NCBI GenBank assembly: GCA_033439795.1
Contig: JAUTDP010000014.1
Span: 62,001 to 126,000 of the forward strand
Direction: 5' to 3'
Source: Sordaria brevicollis
Taxonomy: Eukaryota > Ascomycota > Sordariomycetes > Sordariales > Sordariaceae
DNA: 64,000 nucleotides
Positions 50,757 through 62,600 of this stretch are shown here, one piece after another. Made by a program: the position numbers and the translations under genes. The notes beneath the pieces are model-generated. The model did no database searches. It had not been told where the DNA came from and saw nothing but the letters and a program-made list of their open reading frames with translations. The stretch's first letter is position 1; each line of letters begins with the position of its first letter.

Positions 50757-51647
50757 ATCAATGACCCGCGTCCGAGTTGCAGTGGTCGTACGGCGCAGCA
50801 ACCTCTTTTTTTCCGTGCAAAGGAGGAGCGAACTAACCACCCTCTTTTTGCTGTGGTGTGGTGTGGTGTGGTTGCCTCGATCTGCCTGTCTCGTCTCGTC
50901 CTTTCAACAACGCGATTCAGAGGATGAATAAGGTACCTATAAGCAACAGAAGACCGGGCTGACCGGGCACCACGCAGCTTCATCCCCGGCTGCCACCCTC
51001 CATCATGACGTCCTAGCTCTGCCATTCGTCGGCGCGTATCAATAGTTTGACTTACAAAAAGAAACAAGCAACGATTGGTTAGGACAATGATCGACCAAGC
51101 TTCTACCAATCAGAGCGCGAAGCCATCATTAGTCTATGCGCCAATGTTAGTTGACATCCCTTCCGTCCCAAGCTAAGGTGAGGAAGCTCAGCTCAGTTGT
51201 GAACTATAGGGGGGCTGAAGGTGAGTGAACTGACCTCCAAACTCGAAATGATTTCAATCAATTGCTGTTCACGATCTAGTCAATTGAAAAGAGGATGATG
51301 TTGTGTTTTTAAAAGGTTGTATTACTGACGACTCCTTCCATTACATTTTTCATATACATGGATGGGGAGGGAGTAAAACTACCAGTACAATATTATCCAA
51401 CCCATCAAATTCTTCTAAGACGCACGCGCAAAAAGCAAAGCCAATGACCAAGCAAGACCCTTTAAACATCCCATCAGAGAGACCATATCATAACATCCAA
51501 GCAGCCCTTATTATCCACGCCCCCCCAATTTTCCATTCTGTCGTTTGGTTGTGTCCGATTTCAGGAAGAGGGATTGGGGGTGTGTGTGAAAGTCGTATTA
51601 TTGGAACGGTTGATGACGGAAACCCACACTCCTCTCAACTTGTTTGT
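50311..51647. other. Intergenic with a CTG repeat and the hex-1 3' flank
   Basis: This contains the promoter side of the peptidase gene and the 3' untranslated region of hex-1. A perfect CTG/CAG array of about 13 units lies at about 50718-50756, and a GTGGT repeat near 50860-50870. No gene is supported. A 172-aa minus-strand frame here is low complexity around the CAG array. Confidence 0.6.
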
Positions 51648-52344
51648 TTAGAGGCGGGAACCGTGGACGACCTTCATGTCGACGGCCATCTCGCGACCGT
51701 GGTCGGAGACGACGAGGACACGGACGGAGCCGCGGCCAGACTCGAAAGCCTTCTGGAGACGGTTCCAGAGGGAGCTCTGGTCAATGACGGGGAGGTTCTG
51801 CTTGACATCGCCGGTCTCGGTCATGGCGACGATGGAGCCATCCTGCATGTCGAGGACGCGGTACTGCTTGAAGACGGGACCGAGCATGGTCTGGACGACG
51901 ACGCTGGGGGCGGGGTTGGAGACGAAGCTGGACTCCTCATGGAGCTGCTTGGTGAAGAGGTCGACACCGAGGTAGCGGTGCTGGCCGGTGGCAGCGGAGG
52001 TGGAGATGCGGATCACCTGGCAAGGGCGGCCCTGGAGGATGAGGATGTCGCCGAGGCGGATGTGGTGGCAGGGGATGGTGACGGTCTGGGAAGCAGAGCC
52101 GGTGCCGGTGGTGCCGGTGGCACGGGGAGCGGCATCAACCTCGGCACCGTGAGCTGATTTGAAGGAAGGCATGATTAGAGATTGTTTGTTGAGGTTGTTG
52201 ATTAAAGAAAGTAGAAAAGAGTCAAGTGTCGGAAGGAAGGATGATGAAGGAGGAAAGGAAAGGATGGATGGATGGATGGAGGGTTGGTTGGATATATAAA
52301 TGGAAGGGGGGTGTGTGCTTACCGTCGTCGTCGTAGTAGGCCAT
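51648..52344 (-). CDS. hex-1: HEX-1, Woronin body major protein (short isoform)
   Basis: HEX-1 self-assembles into the crystalline core of Woronin bodies, peroxisome-derived organelles that plug septal pores after hyphal damage. The exons 52323-52344 (MAYYDDD plus one base) and 51648-52153 give 175 aa, separated by a 169-nt intron. The body has the eIF5A-like fold, including TVTIPCHHIRLGDILILQG, but the loop corresponding to the hypusine site reads ATGQHRYLG and lacks the modified lysine, so it is not a translation factor. The C terminus GSRL is a PTS1 peroxisomal signal. Length matches known HEX-1 (about 176 aa). The frame upstream of this ATG is open, see the long isoform entry. Confidence 0.96.
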
Positions 52345-54162
52345 TTTGGAGGATGTGTTGTTATTAGAAACTTTGACTAGGGAAAGTTCGTTTTCTTGGA
52401 TGTCGACGGTGGACTCGCTGTAGAGGCTGGGAGCCTTCTTATGAGCTGGGCGGTAGGTGGGGAAGTCGACGGTAGTCTCGTCGACAACGATCTTCTCCTT
52501 GTAAGAAGTGGATCTAGGGGGTGCAGGGAGTGCAGGGAAGTCGACAGTAGTGTCGTCGACGTGGGTGGACTCCTTGTGGCTGGGACGGTAGCTAGCGACG
52601 TCGACGGTGGAACCGACTACGTGACCTTCGTTGTGGTAGGCGGGCTGGAACTTGGACCGGTATTGATGCTCAGCAATGTCGATAGCGCTGGCGCTGTCGG
52701 AGGATTGTTGATGATGAGAAGACGAGTGGTGATGATGAGGCTTTTCGAAGGATGGTTCAGAAAAGTTGTGACCACTGAAGGGGAGATTTGCTGGGTTAGA
52801 TATACGCGTAGAAAACAGCAGAGACGCACACAAACAGACACAAGAGAGGGCTCGAGAGAGGGCTTGAGAGGGCTGGGTAGTGCTGTCATCCGAAAAGGGG
52901 ATTTGGTACAGTGTCGACCATCGAGTGTTTTTTTTTCTCGCTCCATCCCTTGATCGTAAGTGGACCATGGAGCTAATACAAAAGGGGGAATGCTTTGAGA
53001 GGCTGGGGGGGTCTGCCGCGCCTAACCATGAGCGGTGAAGCAAAAAAGCAAGACCAGCTGGTTTACGAGCTCGCCAGCCCCTAGACCGCTCCAGCTAGCC
53101 ATTTGCAACGCACTCGCGCGCGAGAACCAGCCGCTTCTGTCAGGGGTCTACCAGCTGGACTGGTTTGCAGCTCAGAACGTTACCGCCGCGGAAGCAGAAC
53201 AAAACGCCAGCAATCCCACCTGGGCCCTCCCCGGCCAAGAAGCGGGCCTCGGTTTCAAAACGGAATGGCTGAAAGGAAAGGGAACGGTGACGGGGTGTGT
53301 GAAAAAGCGGAAACGCAGAAAACGGATCTTGCTTCAGAGAAAAGGCCAAATTTCAACTCACCTGGTGTGCGAGTGCACATGAGTGTGCGAATGGTGCTCC
53401 TGCGGCTCCAGAGGATAGTGAGGAGCGGCGTGGTGGTGGTCGTTGTGCTTGGGCTCGGGAACGATCACCGGACCAACGTGGGAGCCGTGGTGGGAGCCGC
53501 CGTGGTGAGAGCCGTGGTCATGTTTGTGGGTATGGACATGCTCCGTCTTGTGCTCCTCAACAACATGGTGAGACGAGTGGTGAGAGTGAGGGCGATGGAT
53601 GTGAGGGAGCTTGTCAGTGAGGTGGTCAATGAGGTGGTGCTTGTGGTCCTTGTGGTGTTCCTCGTCCTTGGCCGAGTGAGCGCGGTGGATATGGGGGAGC
53701 TTGTCAGTGAGGTGGTCAATGAGATGATGCTTGTGCTCCTTGTGGTCCTCCTCGTGGTGGTGGCCGTCGTGCTTGTGGAGGTGAAGGTGAGGGATATGGG
53801 GCAGGTGAGGCTTGTGAGAGTGATGCGAGTGGTGAGAGTGGCTCGAGTGAGTGCTGGCAGGGCGATGGTGGTGATGCTCCTTGTGGTGGTCGCCCTTGTG
53901 AACCTCCTCCTCACGGGTAATGTGGATCTCCTCCTCGACGATGCGCTGCTCTACACGGGGAGGCTGAGCCTCATGAGTAGCCGGAGGGACGGGAGCATGG
54001 TGGTGATCCTCACGTCCATGATGATGAGCAGCAGCGGCAGCAAGCCCGGCAGCAGCAGCGGCGGCAACGGCCGGCTTGGTGACCTTCACCTCAACCTTTT
54101 CGTGAACGTGCGTATGAGTTTGCGATCCCTTTTCAGGCTCCCGGTATGTACCCGGGAAGATA
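51648..54162 (-). CDS. hex-1: hex-1 long isoform with histidine-rich N-terminal extension (5' end incomplete)
   Basis: The reading frame upstream of the short start stays open and repetitive. Exon 52323-52774 holds four variants of a T-V-D motif, such as TTVDFPALP and ETTVDFPTYRPAHKK, and an HHHH cluster. A GT...CAG intron (52775-53361, 587 nt) joins it in phase to 53362-about 54162. That exon encodes a His-rich, Met-free segment with a duplicated block HKHHLIDHLTDKLPHIHR and an Ala-rich stretch. A good acceptor (CTTTCAG) lies just upstream at 54163-54169. All phases close through the HEX-1 body. I found no convincing ATG exon upstream, so the start is missing here. N-terminally extended forms from alternative splicing are known for Aspergillus hexA-type genes. 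Here it is an inference. Confidence 0.6.
52775..53361 (-). promoter_or_regulatory. Long hex-1 intron, possible internal promoter/leader for the short isoform
   Basis: The 587-nt interval has GTGAGT and CTTCAG borders and separates the His-rich exon from the exon containing the short-isoform ATG. Its size is well above the other introns here (57-435 nt). This fits a second transcription start within it, but no core-promoter motif decides the matter. Confidence 0.3.
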
Positions 54163-57100
54163 CTGAAAGGGACCGGGACACGGGCCTCAAAATCCAGTTT
54201 GGCGGTTTTCTACGGCGCAAGAGGCAGTCTTTCCTATCAACCTTTCGATATACGAAAGATTGACGAAAAGAATGACTCTGGCTTCTCTATGAAAAGAAGT
54301 CGATGAACGTAGGAGAAGGCGGTCACTGTGCGACCCGTCTTCTTGGACTCGGATTCAGTCGATTTCCTCTGCGAAGAGGGTAGAGAAAAGGATGGGGATT
54401 CCGGAGTTGTTGTGGTTGGTTGTGACTGGTCGGATGCTGACTGGGGAAGATGGTAAGGAGAAGATCAAGACAGGCAAAGCTACCACGAGCAAGGCCGGTT
54501 CAAATAATGGGCGGAGTGTCCGTCTGGGGGAACTACGGGACCACCGTTACCGATTGTAAGAGGTGGTTGGCCCGGCCTTGTAGGGAGAATCACAAGCAAA
54601 ACAGGGCGATACGGAGGGAGACGGAGGCTCGCTGGGCCCGTGTGGGCGTTGACGACGGCGATGTGCGTCTGGAAGTGTACATAGGAGAGTTTCTTGGGGG
54701 GAATATGGAGAGGGGGGTCTACCATAGCACTCCAGCAGAAGAGGGGGTCCTCCATTGGGATCGCTGGCGAGCGGTGTGTGTGGCAGAATGGAAGCTCGCT
54801 GGCGTGAGAACTGGTGCTTCGTCACGGCGAAAAGCTCTGGGCAGAATTGCCCCTGGGGGATAAACCTCACTTCAACCCCAGGCTTCAGCTACGCCGATAG
54901 CGTGGATCTCATAGCACCGGGAAGCCTCTGAATGGGGTCGTAGCCGTCCTACAGCACCCATTGACCCAGTATCAAGCCAGTGTAGGTTGCTAGGGCTGCC
55001 AAAACAGAAGCCGAGATGCCAGAAGATGGACGGTCAGAGTGTCATGTCTGGGGCAGTCGTAGGTACCGAAGGGTTGATAAAAGCTTCGGAGATGGGACGA
55101 GGAAGAGAAATTGTAGGATTTCCTGGTCCCGGCTGTGCGAATATCCACCATTTTTCGTCTCCTTTTTTGCCCTCTTTTTTTCCTGGCGGGTTTGCGGCGC
55201 CGCGGCGGTTCTGCCGTTCATCTGTTTACGCACATATGGTGTGGGGAACAGCTTGTTTATCGAAAGCAAAAGGGGCTTAGTGCATCGCCAGGGGCCCGTA
55301 TTGATCCCCACGCCATTGACCCTGATTGCTTCCTGATTCGTCTCTGTTTGCTCGGCCGCCCGGTCCCCTTCCCCAGCTGGCCGAAAGTACCGAAATCGGT
55401 ATCGGGCAAGACCTCAAATGGTATTCGGCAAGACTTTTGAAGGCATTTGACCAATAAAGACGTCGCACCTCTTCTAAGGGCATTTCTTATTGGCCGAGAC
55501 GAAAAAAGGTCCCGCTTAAGTTGACCCAAAACCATTTTGACAAGAGAAGTGTCATTTGCACTCGAGATCTTATGGGTGGTTTTGTGTCAAAACGAAATTC
55601 GAAGCTTGCGTTTGACCTTGGTATTGATTTTCTCAGACGTTCGAAAAGGAAGCGCAGTTCAAACCCTTATTTTGATGGAGTTGTGGCAGTTTGGAAGTTG
55701 AAGACTTTGCGGTTTGAAAGTCTTGCCGAATACCATTTGAGGTCTTGCCCGATACCGATTCCGCGAAAGTACCCAGCCAGTTCCCCAGCCCCCTCGCGAA
55801 TCTCGTTCTGGGATCAGTCAGCTCCGAGCTCAGCGAAGCCTGAGACCCAATCGAGCTTAGGTCCAAGCTCCCAAACGACCACGATGGGAGCTCGAGGAGA
55901 GCTGAAGTTGAGCGGAGCAGCGACAGGCATTACCTACATCGCCATCGATTCGATCAAATCTTCGCGGCCGACCCATTGACCCATTCGATCGCCGAACCAT
56001 GACTTGTTGCTTCTCCTGCCAAGTGCCAACCTCCCGCAAATCTGAATAGCGACAGATCCGTGCTCCGTGCCCCGTTTTCGCGTTCATATACCGCCAGTTT
56101 CTCCCGAGGTTATGGCCTTTTTTTTTTTCAGCAGCTCCGCTGAAGCTACCATGGTGCTTGCAAAGGTTCCGGCAGTCAGGTAACAGAGGTCGAGTGCTAG
56201 AACCGCTAGGTGAAACACCAGGACAGGACCTGTTCCAGAGATTGTACCACGGGCTGTGTAGGGCCTGGAAGACAGGTCCAGCCCTCAATAGTCGCCCAGA
56301 GGTTCGTCATGGATAGGCAGAGATTGGATGGCCATTGATGCTCCCATTCCTTTTCAGTTGTGAGTTGTGACAGGCGACGTTCGGACTGGAACAGTGGCTC
56401 GACTGGTCCACTGCTCAGCGCTGCATCTGCACGCCACTCATGTCGGTTGGTAAGCCCCCCAGGTCGTCAAGGAGGGGAGCGAAGGGGAGGAATGGAGGGT
56501 TTCGAGTGCGAATCCGTGAAAAACATGGGAAAGGGCATGGCCGGGCATCAGCCCCGGGGCCGTGTGTGGGCGTCACGACAAGCAGGCCGCCAGGTCGAGC
56601 CAGCGCCATTCCATCATCCATCACCACCTTCATCACCACAGAGACAGACAGAGCCAGTCAGGCCAGTCGGGACACCACAGAAAGATCTCGGGTTTGCTGC
56701 AACAGCTGCTGCAACACAAGGTGTGGTCCAGCTCCTTGATAGGGTGGCACGGTGGCTGGGAAATTTGATGAGCGGTTTCGAACCCTTCAGCGACACCCTC
56801 GGCTGCAGCAGCGAACCTGCAGTAGAGCTGCAGGCTAGAAGCCGAAAGACGTGAATGGTGGATCAATGGAAGCTGTGGGTATCAGTTGGCGTTTCCGACA
56901 AAGTCTCGACCCCTTTCCCAGCCTCTTTTGCGTTCCATCATTCCTTGCGGAATGTTTTCGTTCCCAGTGCTGCCCTCTTGTGCGGCTATTCTCTAGGCAA
57001 AAGGTCAGAATATGGTAAAGCAAGCGCACAGAGCAAGCACACGAAATTAACCATGGGACGATTTTATTGGGCTGTTTAAGAGGTTCAGCCCTCCTCCATG

Positions 57101-59109
57101 AGCCGCTTAGGTGTGTTTTTATTGGGATAGCCGCCTACCCCAACGTCCTCAGGCCAGTGGGAGGCCGATGGATAACGGGAAACGGCATCACCGCGTGTTG
57201 TCGGGCTTTGTCGCGGTTTTTCACCTCGTCGTGGTGTTCTGTTCCACCAACGTTGTTTACTGTCTGACAAACGCCGTCGGGAACGTGGAAAGCTGGTATG
57301 CTGTCAACGTGAGGGAGAATCAATTGAATTGCTTCCACTGGTATCTGGTTTAGTCTGGTCTTCGTGTTCTCCTTTCTGCCGCCTTGGTTTTTGTGGTTCT
57401 GGATCAGCACGTTGTAACGCTGTCTCGCGAAAGGGAAAAGGACGCGATGCGCCCTTTGAAATGGGTCCTTTCTTGTCCGCTCGCTTAGCTCATTCTCTCA
57501 GAGAGGACACCTGTCGCTGGTTGCAGATGTTGACCCGGCAACGTCTCCTCGGGTCCGCAGGTTCCTGACGCTAGCCTCAGAAGGGTCTAACCCGCCAGCC
57601 CGGAAGCTTTCCTTTCCTTCCCTGGTGATGGTTGGTGGCACATGTCCACAGAGCCTCACCGACGGGTATCGAAGGGGCCGGTTCCGTTCCCGATCTACAC
57701 GTGTAGAAGAAGCCTTTTGACGGAATGGAAGGTCGGCAGAAGGAGATGGTTCTTTTGACGTCTGCCACCGAGTACGATGTAGGAAGCACGACTCCGGAGG
57801 GCCGGATCTCGGGATACGCAGTGCACGGTGGAAAGGGGAACTGGGAAAGAGGGCAATGGCAGGAAGACGACCGACCGGTGCCGCACCTCCTTCCCACCCC
57901 GGACCCAGATGGCATAGGTTTTCCGCGAGATTTCCTGGTTCGGAGGCTTGATGCGATACGTCGTCTGTGTACGCTGTAGCTGCGGGTCTTGCGCACGTCA
58001 CGGCACCGATCTTCTCTTTACCCCTTGCAGTCCCGAGTCCCGTGCCGTCCCCTACATCTTCCCTGCTGGTGCTGCGTTCTGCGTGATGCAGACAGCATGC
58101 CAGGAACGAGTGAACAACTGGCGGTGCTGCTGGCTAGCGTATGCACGGCCAAGAACCACATCGGCGGCGGTCGAGTGAGGTGGTGGATGGACGGCCCACC
58201 AACTTGGACACACCAAGAGCACCGTCAACACCAACACATTGTGATCGTGGCCACCGTACCATAGTAACGACAGGACAACTTTCGGTGTATCTGTCCACAG
58301 GAGCCACAGATCAGCGACATATGGACCAGATGGCATTCCGTACTCCAGTGTAGCAGCAGTCCGTCACTTTCAAGCCAAGCAAAGCCAACCGCTGATGTTC
58401 ATGAGGCGAGGACAGCGGGCGGTTCCGGCGGTTGGCGATCAGGACGGTGCATCACTCCCTTCCCAAGCCATGTCTCTGACTCTCTGGCGGCAGGCAATGT
58501 GTACTCGACTTGACCCAAATCTCAGACCGGCCATCGAGAGCTGTTAAACAGAGTCTCGCCCTGTGTTTCCAGGTAGTCCTCTCTGGGTCAGACGTTGTTC
58601 ATTTGTGATTTGTTGCACCGAGTGTGTCTGACTGTGAGAATGAGTGAGCAGGTGCCGAAAACAACTGAATGACTAGACTCTGGACTTCACTGATGATGGG
58701 AGATGAGTATGAGTATGTCGACAAGGTCGAGCATTGAGGATGGACTTTCCTCCTATTTGCCAGCAAGGAAAGTACTTCCGGGTAGATCGTCTCCTCATGA
58801 CAGACAGGTAACGGTAGGTCTTTCCATGTACATGATGGGCTCGTGGAGATAGGTGGTGAAGAGCAACTCACCGTGTTCACCTACCTGTGTCCTTGTGATG
58901 AGCAACGAACCTATGAATGCCGCAATCTGGAATGGATACACTGAGAAAGATGAGGAGTTCAGATGACATGAAGTTCCAGTCAAAGCGCCCTCAGACTCTA
59001 TTCAGTTTCCCCCCCTCTGAGGCTAACCATCTTCTTGTATATTCTCCATCGACCGGAACATTGGGTCTTCCTGAACCATAGCTTCGCGGAAGCAGTCGAA
59101 CATCCCAAA
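54163..59109. other. Long hex-1 upstream region, no further supported gene apart from a MITE
   Basis: About 4.9 kb of normal-composition DNA lie upstream of hex-1. Frames are short or shadows. Upstream exon(s) carrying the start of the long hex-1 isoform should lie here but could not be identified. A MITE occupies 55391-55763. Confidence 0.5.
55391..55763. mobile_element. 373-bp MITE with 48-bp inverted ends and 9-bp target duplication
   Basis: The ends read inward CGAAATCGGTATCGGGCAAG and CGGAATCGGTATCGGGCAAG and stay nearly identical for about 48 bp. Perfect 9-bp direct repeats CGAAAGTAC flank the element (55382-55390 and 55764-55772). Long inverted ends plus a 9-bp duplication are typical of Mutator-like elements. 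The interior has no transposase. RIP damage is slight. Confidence 0.82.
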
Positions 59110-59265
59110 ATGCATTGGCAGAACCGTATCGCCTTCTCCATCATCATCGGCATGGTCGCCGGAGCCTTTGCCTTTGCCCTCACATACCAATGCTTTCGCG
59201 ACTGTCAACGTCGTCGTCGTACTTTGCCGCGAGATACAGACCGACCTCCTCCGGTTGAGGTTTGA
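59110..59265 (+). CDS. Possible small single-pass membrane protein, partial
   Basis: A short frame, MHWQNRIAFSIIIGMVAGAF onward, then FALTYQCFRDCQRRRR, ending PPPVEV, has one clear hydrophobic segment followed by a basic stretch. Its codons follow the preference of the other genes (ATC, GCC, GTC). The same frame is open upstream to about 59035 without an ATG, so a 5' exon may be missing. I do not recognise the family. It lies 420 bp upstream of the Rqc2 gene on the same strand. Confidence 0.35.
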   Translation: MHWQNRIAFSIIIGMVAGAFAFALTYQCFRDCQRRRRTLPRDTDRPPPVEV

Positions 59266-59683
59266 GAATGTCGTATCGCATGTCGAAGATTGGTGTCAAC
59301 AGAGAAATGACTATGATGATAACTGCTGCCATTCTCAACCTCAACATCCATCACCAGGGCAACGGGCCAACGGCAGTGAGCAGCGACCGACCACTGTGAT
59401 TGGCTGTCGCATTGCTAACATGGACGAAAGTGGAAGAGCTTGGACTTTGGACTTGCCTGCTGACGTAAGGCGTTCGGCGAATGACTGCTTGCCCCTGGCA
59501 GACAATGGAATTATGGAAGTACCCAGGTACCCCACTACCCCGCCATGACATCTTGTCGTATTGTTTTGGATGCGATTCAGATACTTGACCTTGTCGCCAT
59601 CACCATAGGTATTTTGACAATCTTTACCGCCAGCACCTGAATCAAGCTCAACTGGGTATAAACAACACACTACTGAATCCCAG

Positions 59684-62600
59684 ATGAAGCAGCGATTCTC
59701 CTCTCTCGACGTCAGGGTCGTGGCCCATGAGCTGTCGGAAGCTCTGGTGTCTCTGCGCCTGGCCAACATCTACGACCTCAACTCCAAGATCCTCCTCCTC
59801 AAGTTCGCCAAACCCGACAACAGGCAACAGCTTTTGATCGAATCCGGTTTCCGCTGCCACTTGACCGACTTTGTGCGCACAGCTTCCCCGGCCCCGAGCC
59901 AGTTTGTCGCCAGGCTTCGCAAGTACCTCAAGACCCGACGTTGTACCTCCGTCTCGCAGATTGGTACCGACCGCATTATCGAGTTCCAGTTCAGCGATGG
60001 CGCTTTTCGACTTTACCTCGAATTCTTTGCTAGCGGCAATATTATTCTTACCGATTCCGACCTCAAGATCTTGGCTCTGCTCCGAAACGTTCCAGAGGGC
60101 GAAGGCCAGGAACCCCAGCGCGTTGGTCTGACCTACACGCTTGAAAACAGACAGAACTTTGGGGGTGTTCCTGCCCTGACCAAGGAACGCTTGAGAGATG
60201 CGCTGCAGAGCTCAGTTCAAAAGGCAGCTGCTGATCAAGCTGCCGGAAAGAAAATCAAGAAGAAAGGCGCTGATGAGCTACGAAGAAGCCTTGCGACCAC
60301 CATTACAGAGCTACCGCCCATTCTTGTCGAACATGTCTTCCGTCTCACCGACTTCGACCCAGCTACCAAGCCTGCCGAGATTCTGGAGAACGATGCCCTC
60401 CTAGACAAGCTGTTCGATACCCTCCAGCAAGCGCGAGACATTCTTGACGAGGTCACCGATTCTTCCGTCTCCAACGGTTATATCGTCGCTAAGCCTCGGC
60501 CCGGGTTTGAGGACGCAGAGATAGACATGGATGCGCCACCGGCCGAAAAGGCAAAGAATCTCCTTTACGAAGACTTCCAACCATTCCTGCCCAAGCAGTT
60601 CGAAGATAACAAGGCGTATCGCATTCTGCCGTTCGTCGGGTACAACAAGACCGTGGATGAGTTTTTCTCGTCTCTGGAGGGGCAAAGACTGGAGTCCAAG
60701 CTCAACGAGCGCGAAGCTGCTGCCAAGAGGAAGCTCGAAGCTGCCCGTATGGACCAGGCCAAGCGAATAGAAGGACTGCAAGAAATGGAGATGCTCAACT
60801 ACCGCAAGGCAGCGACCATCCAAGCCAATATCGAACGTGTCCAAGAAGCCATGGATGCTGTGAATGGCTTGCTACAGGAAGGCATGGACTGGGTTGACAT
60901 CACGAAACTGATTGAAAAGGAGCAAAAGTCAGGCAACCCTGTCGCAGAAATCATCAAGCTGCCGATGAAGTTGAAGGAAAACACCATTACCTTGCTGCTA
61001 GGAGAAGGCGTGGAGGAAGATGAAGATGAGGGTTACGACGACAAAGCAGACGATGAGTTTGATTACAGCGATGACGAAGACGACGCCGATGGGGCAGAAA
61101 CAAAGAAGGACAAGGCTCCCGTCAATCGTCTCCAAGTCGACATCAACCTGACACTTAGCGTTTGGAACAATGCTAGAGAGTATTACGATCAGAAGAGAAC
61201 GGCTGCCGACAAAGCGCAAAAGACCGTCCAACAGTCGGTCATTGCCCTGAAGAACGCCGAGCAGAAGATTGCCGAGGATTTGAGAAAGGGTCTCAAGCAG
61301 GAGAAGCCAGTTCTGCAGCCCATCAGGAAGCAAATGTGGTTTGAGAAGTTCATATGGTTCATCTCCTCAGACGGTTACCTCGTTCTCGGAGGCCGTGATG
61401 CCCAACAGAACGAGATGCTGTACAAGCGGTATCTGAGAAAGGGCGACGTCTATGTCCATGCCGATGTCCACGGAGCTGCAAGTGTGATCATCAAGAACAA
61501 CCCCAAGACACCTGATGCGCCAATTCCGCCGTCGACCCTCGCCCAGGCTGGCAACTTGTCAGTGTGCTGCTCTACTGCCTGGGATTCCAAGGCCGGTATG
61601 GGAGCGTATTGGGTGAATGCCGACCAGGTGTCGAAAAGTGCGCCTAGTGGTGAATACCTCCCCGTAGGATCATTCATGGTCCGCGGAAAGCGTAACCTTC
61701 TGCCTCCGGCGCTGTTGACGCTTGGTTTCGGTTTGCTCTTCAGAGTGTCCGATGACAGCAAGTCGAAGCATACTCGCCATAAGGTCTATGACTTCGGAGA
61801 TGTCAAGGGCAGAACTTGTGCTGAGTCTGCAGATGCCGAGTCAGCACGCGCAGAGAGCCCCCACGAGCAGAAGCCTGTGGCTGGTGAAGAGTCTGAAAGT
61901 GAAGACGAGGACGAGGATGCTGCAAACCAAGAGGCGCGCTCTAACCCTCTTTACTCGCAGCGTGCTGGACAAGACGATTCTGTTGAAAGCGATGCTGTCC
62001 AAGCTGCCGAGCCACCAACGGAAGAGCTGGCAGGCCTAGAGATTTCCAAGGAGGAATCCTCAAACACACCTGATGAGGAGACCAAGTCGCCAGCGGAGCC
62101 GGTACTTTCTGCGGAACAGAACGAGGACGAGGAGGACAATGAGGAGGATGTCTCAGACCAGCCATCACCTTCAGCGCAGACCAGCACTCCGTCGACATCA
62201 ACCGCCCCCCAAAAGCAACAGCCTGCAAAGAAGGCGCCCGCCAAGCGTGGCCAGCGCGGCAAGCAAAAGAAGATTGCGGCCAAGTACAAGGACCAAGATG
62301 AGGAGGACCGTGCCCTCATGGAGGAGCTCATGGGTGTCAAGGCTGCTCGCCAGAAAGCCGAAGCCGAAGCCGCCGCGAAGGCCAAGGCCGAAGCCGAGGC
62401 TGCTGCCGCTCGCGAGCGCCGCCGTCAACAACAGGAGCGTGTCAAGAAGGAAATCGCTGAACACGAAGAGGTCCGTCGTCTCATGATGGAGGAAGGCGAG
62501 GACATGCCTCTGGACGAGACCGAGATGGCGATGGAGATGGCGCCGCTCGAGACGCTCGTTGGAACGCCGCTTGCGGGCGACGAGATCCTGGAGGTTGTGC

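Noticed and set aside
51648..52153. Translation factor eIF5A
   Set aside because: The fold is similar, but the hypusine-site lysine loop is absent and the protein ends in the peroxisomal signal SRL, which identifies HEX-1.
53362..54089. A GTG at 54089 as the start of the His-rich hex-1 segment
   Set aside because: Eukaryotic nuclear genes rarely start at GTG. The coding-like frame continues upstream of it to the acceptor at about 54163.
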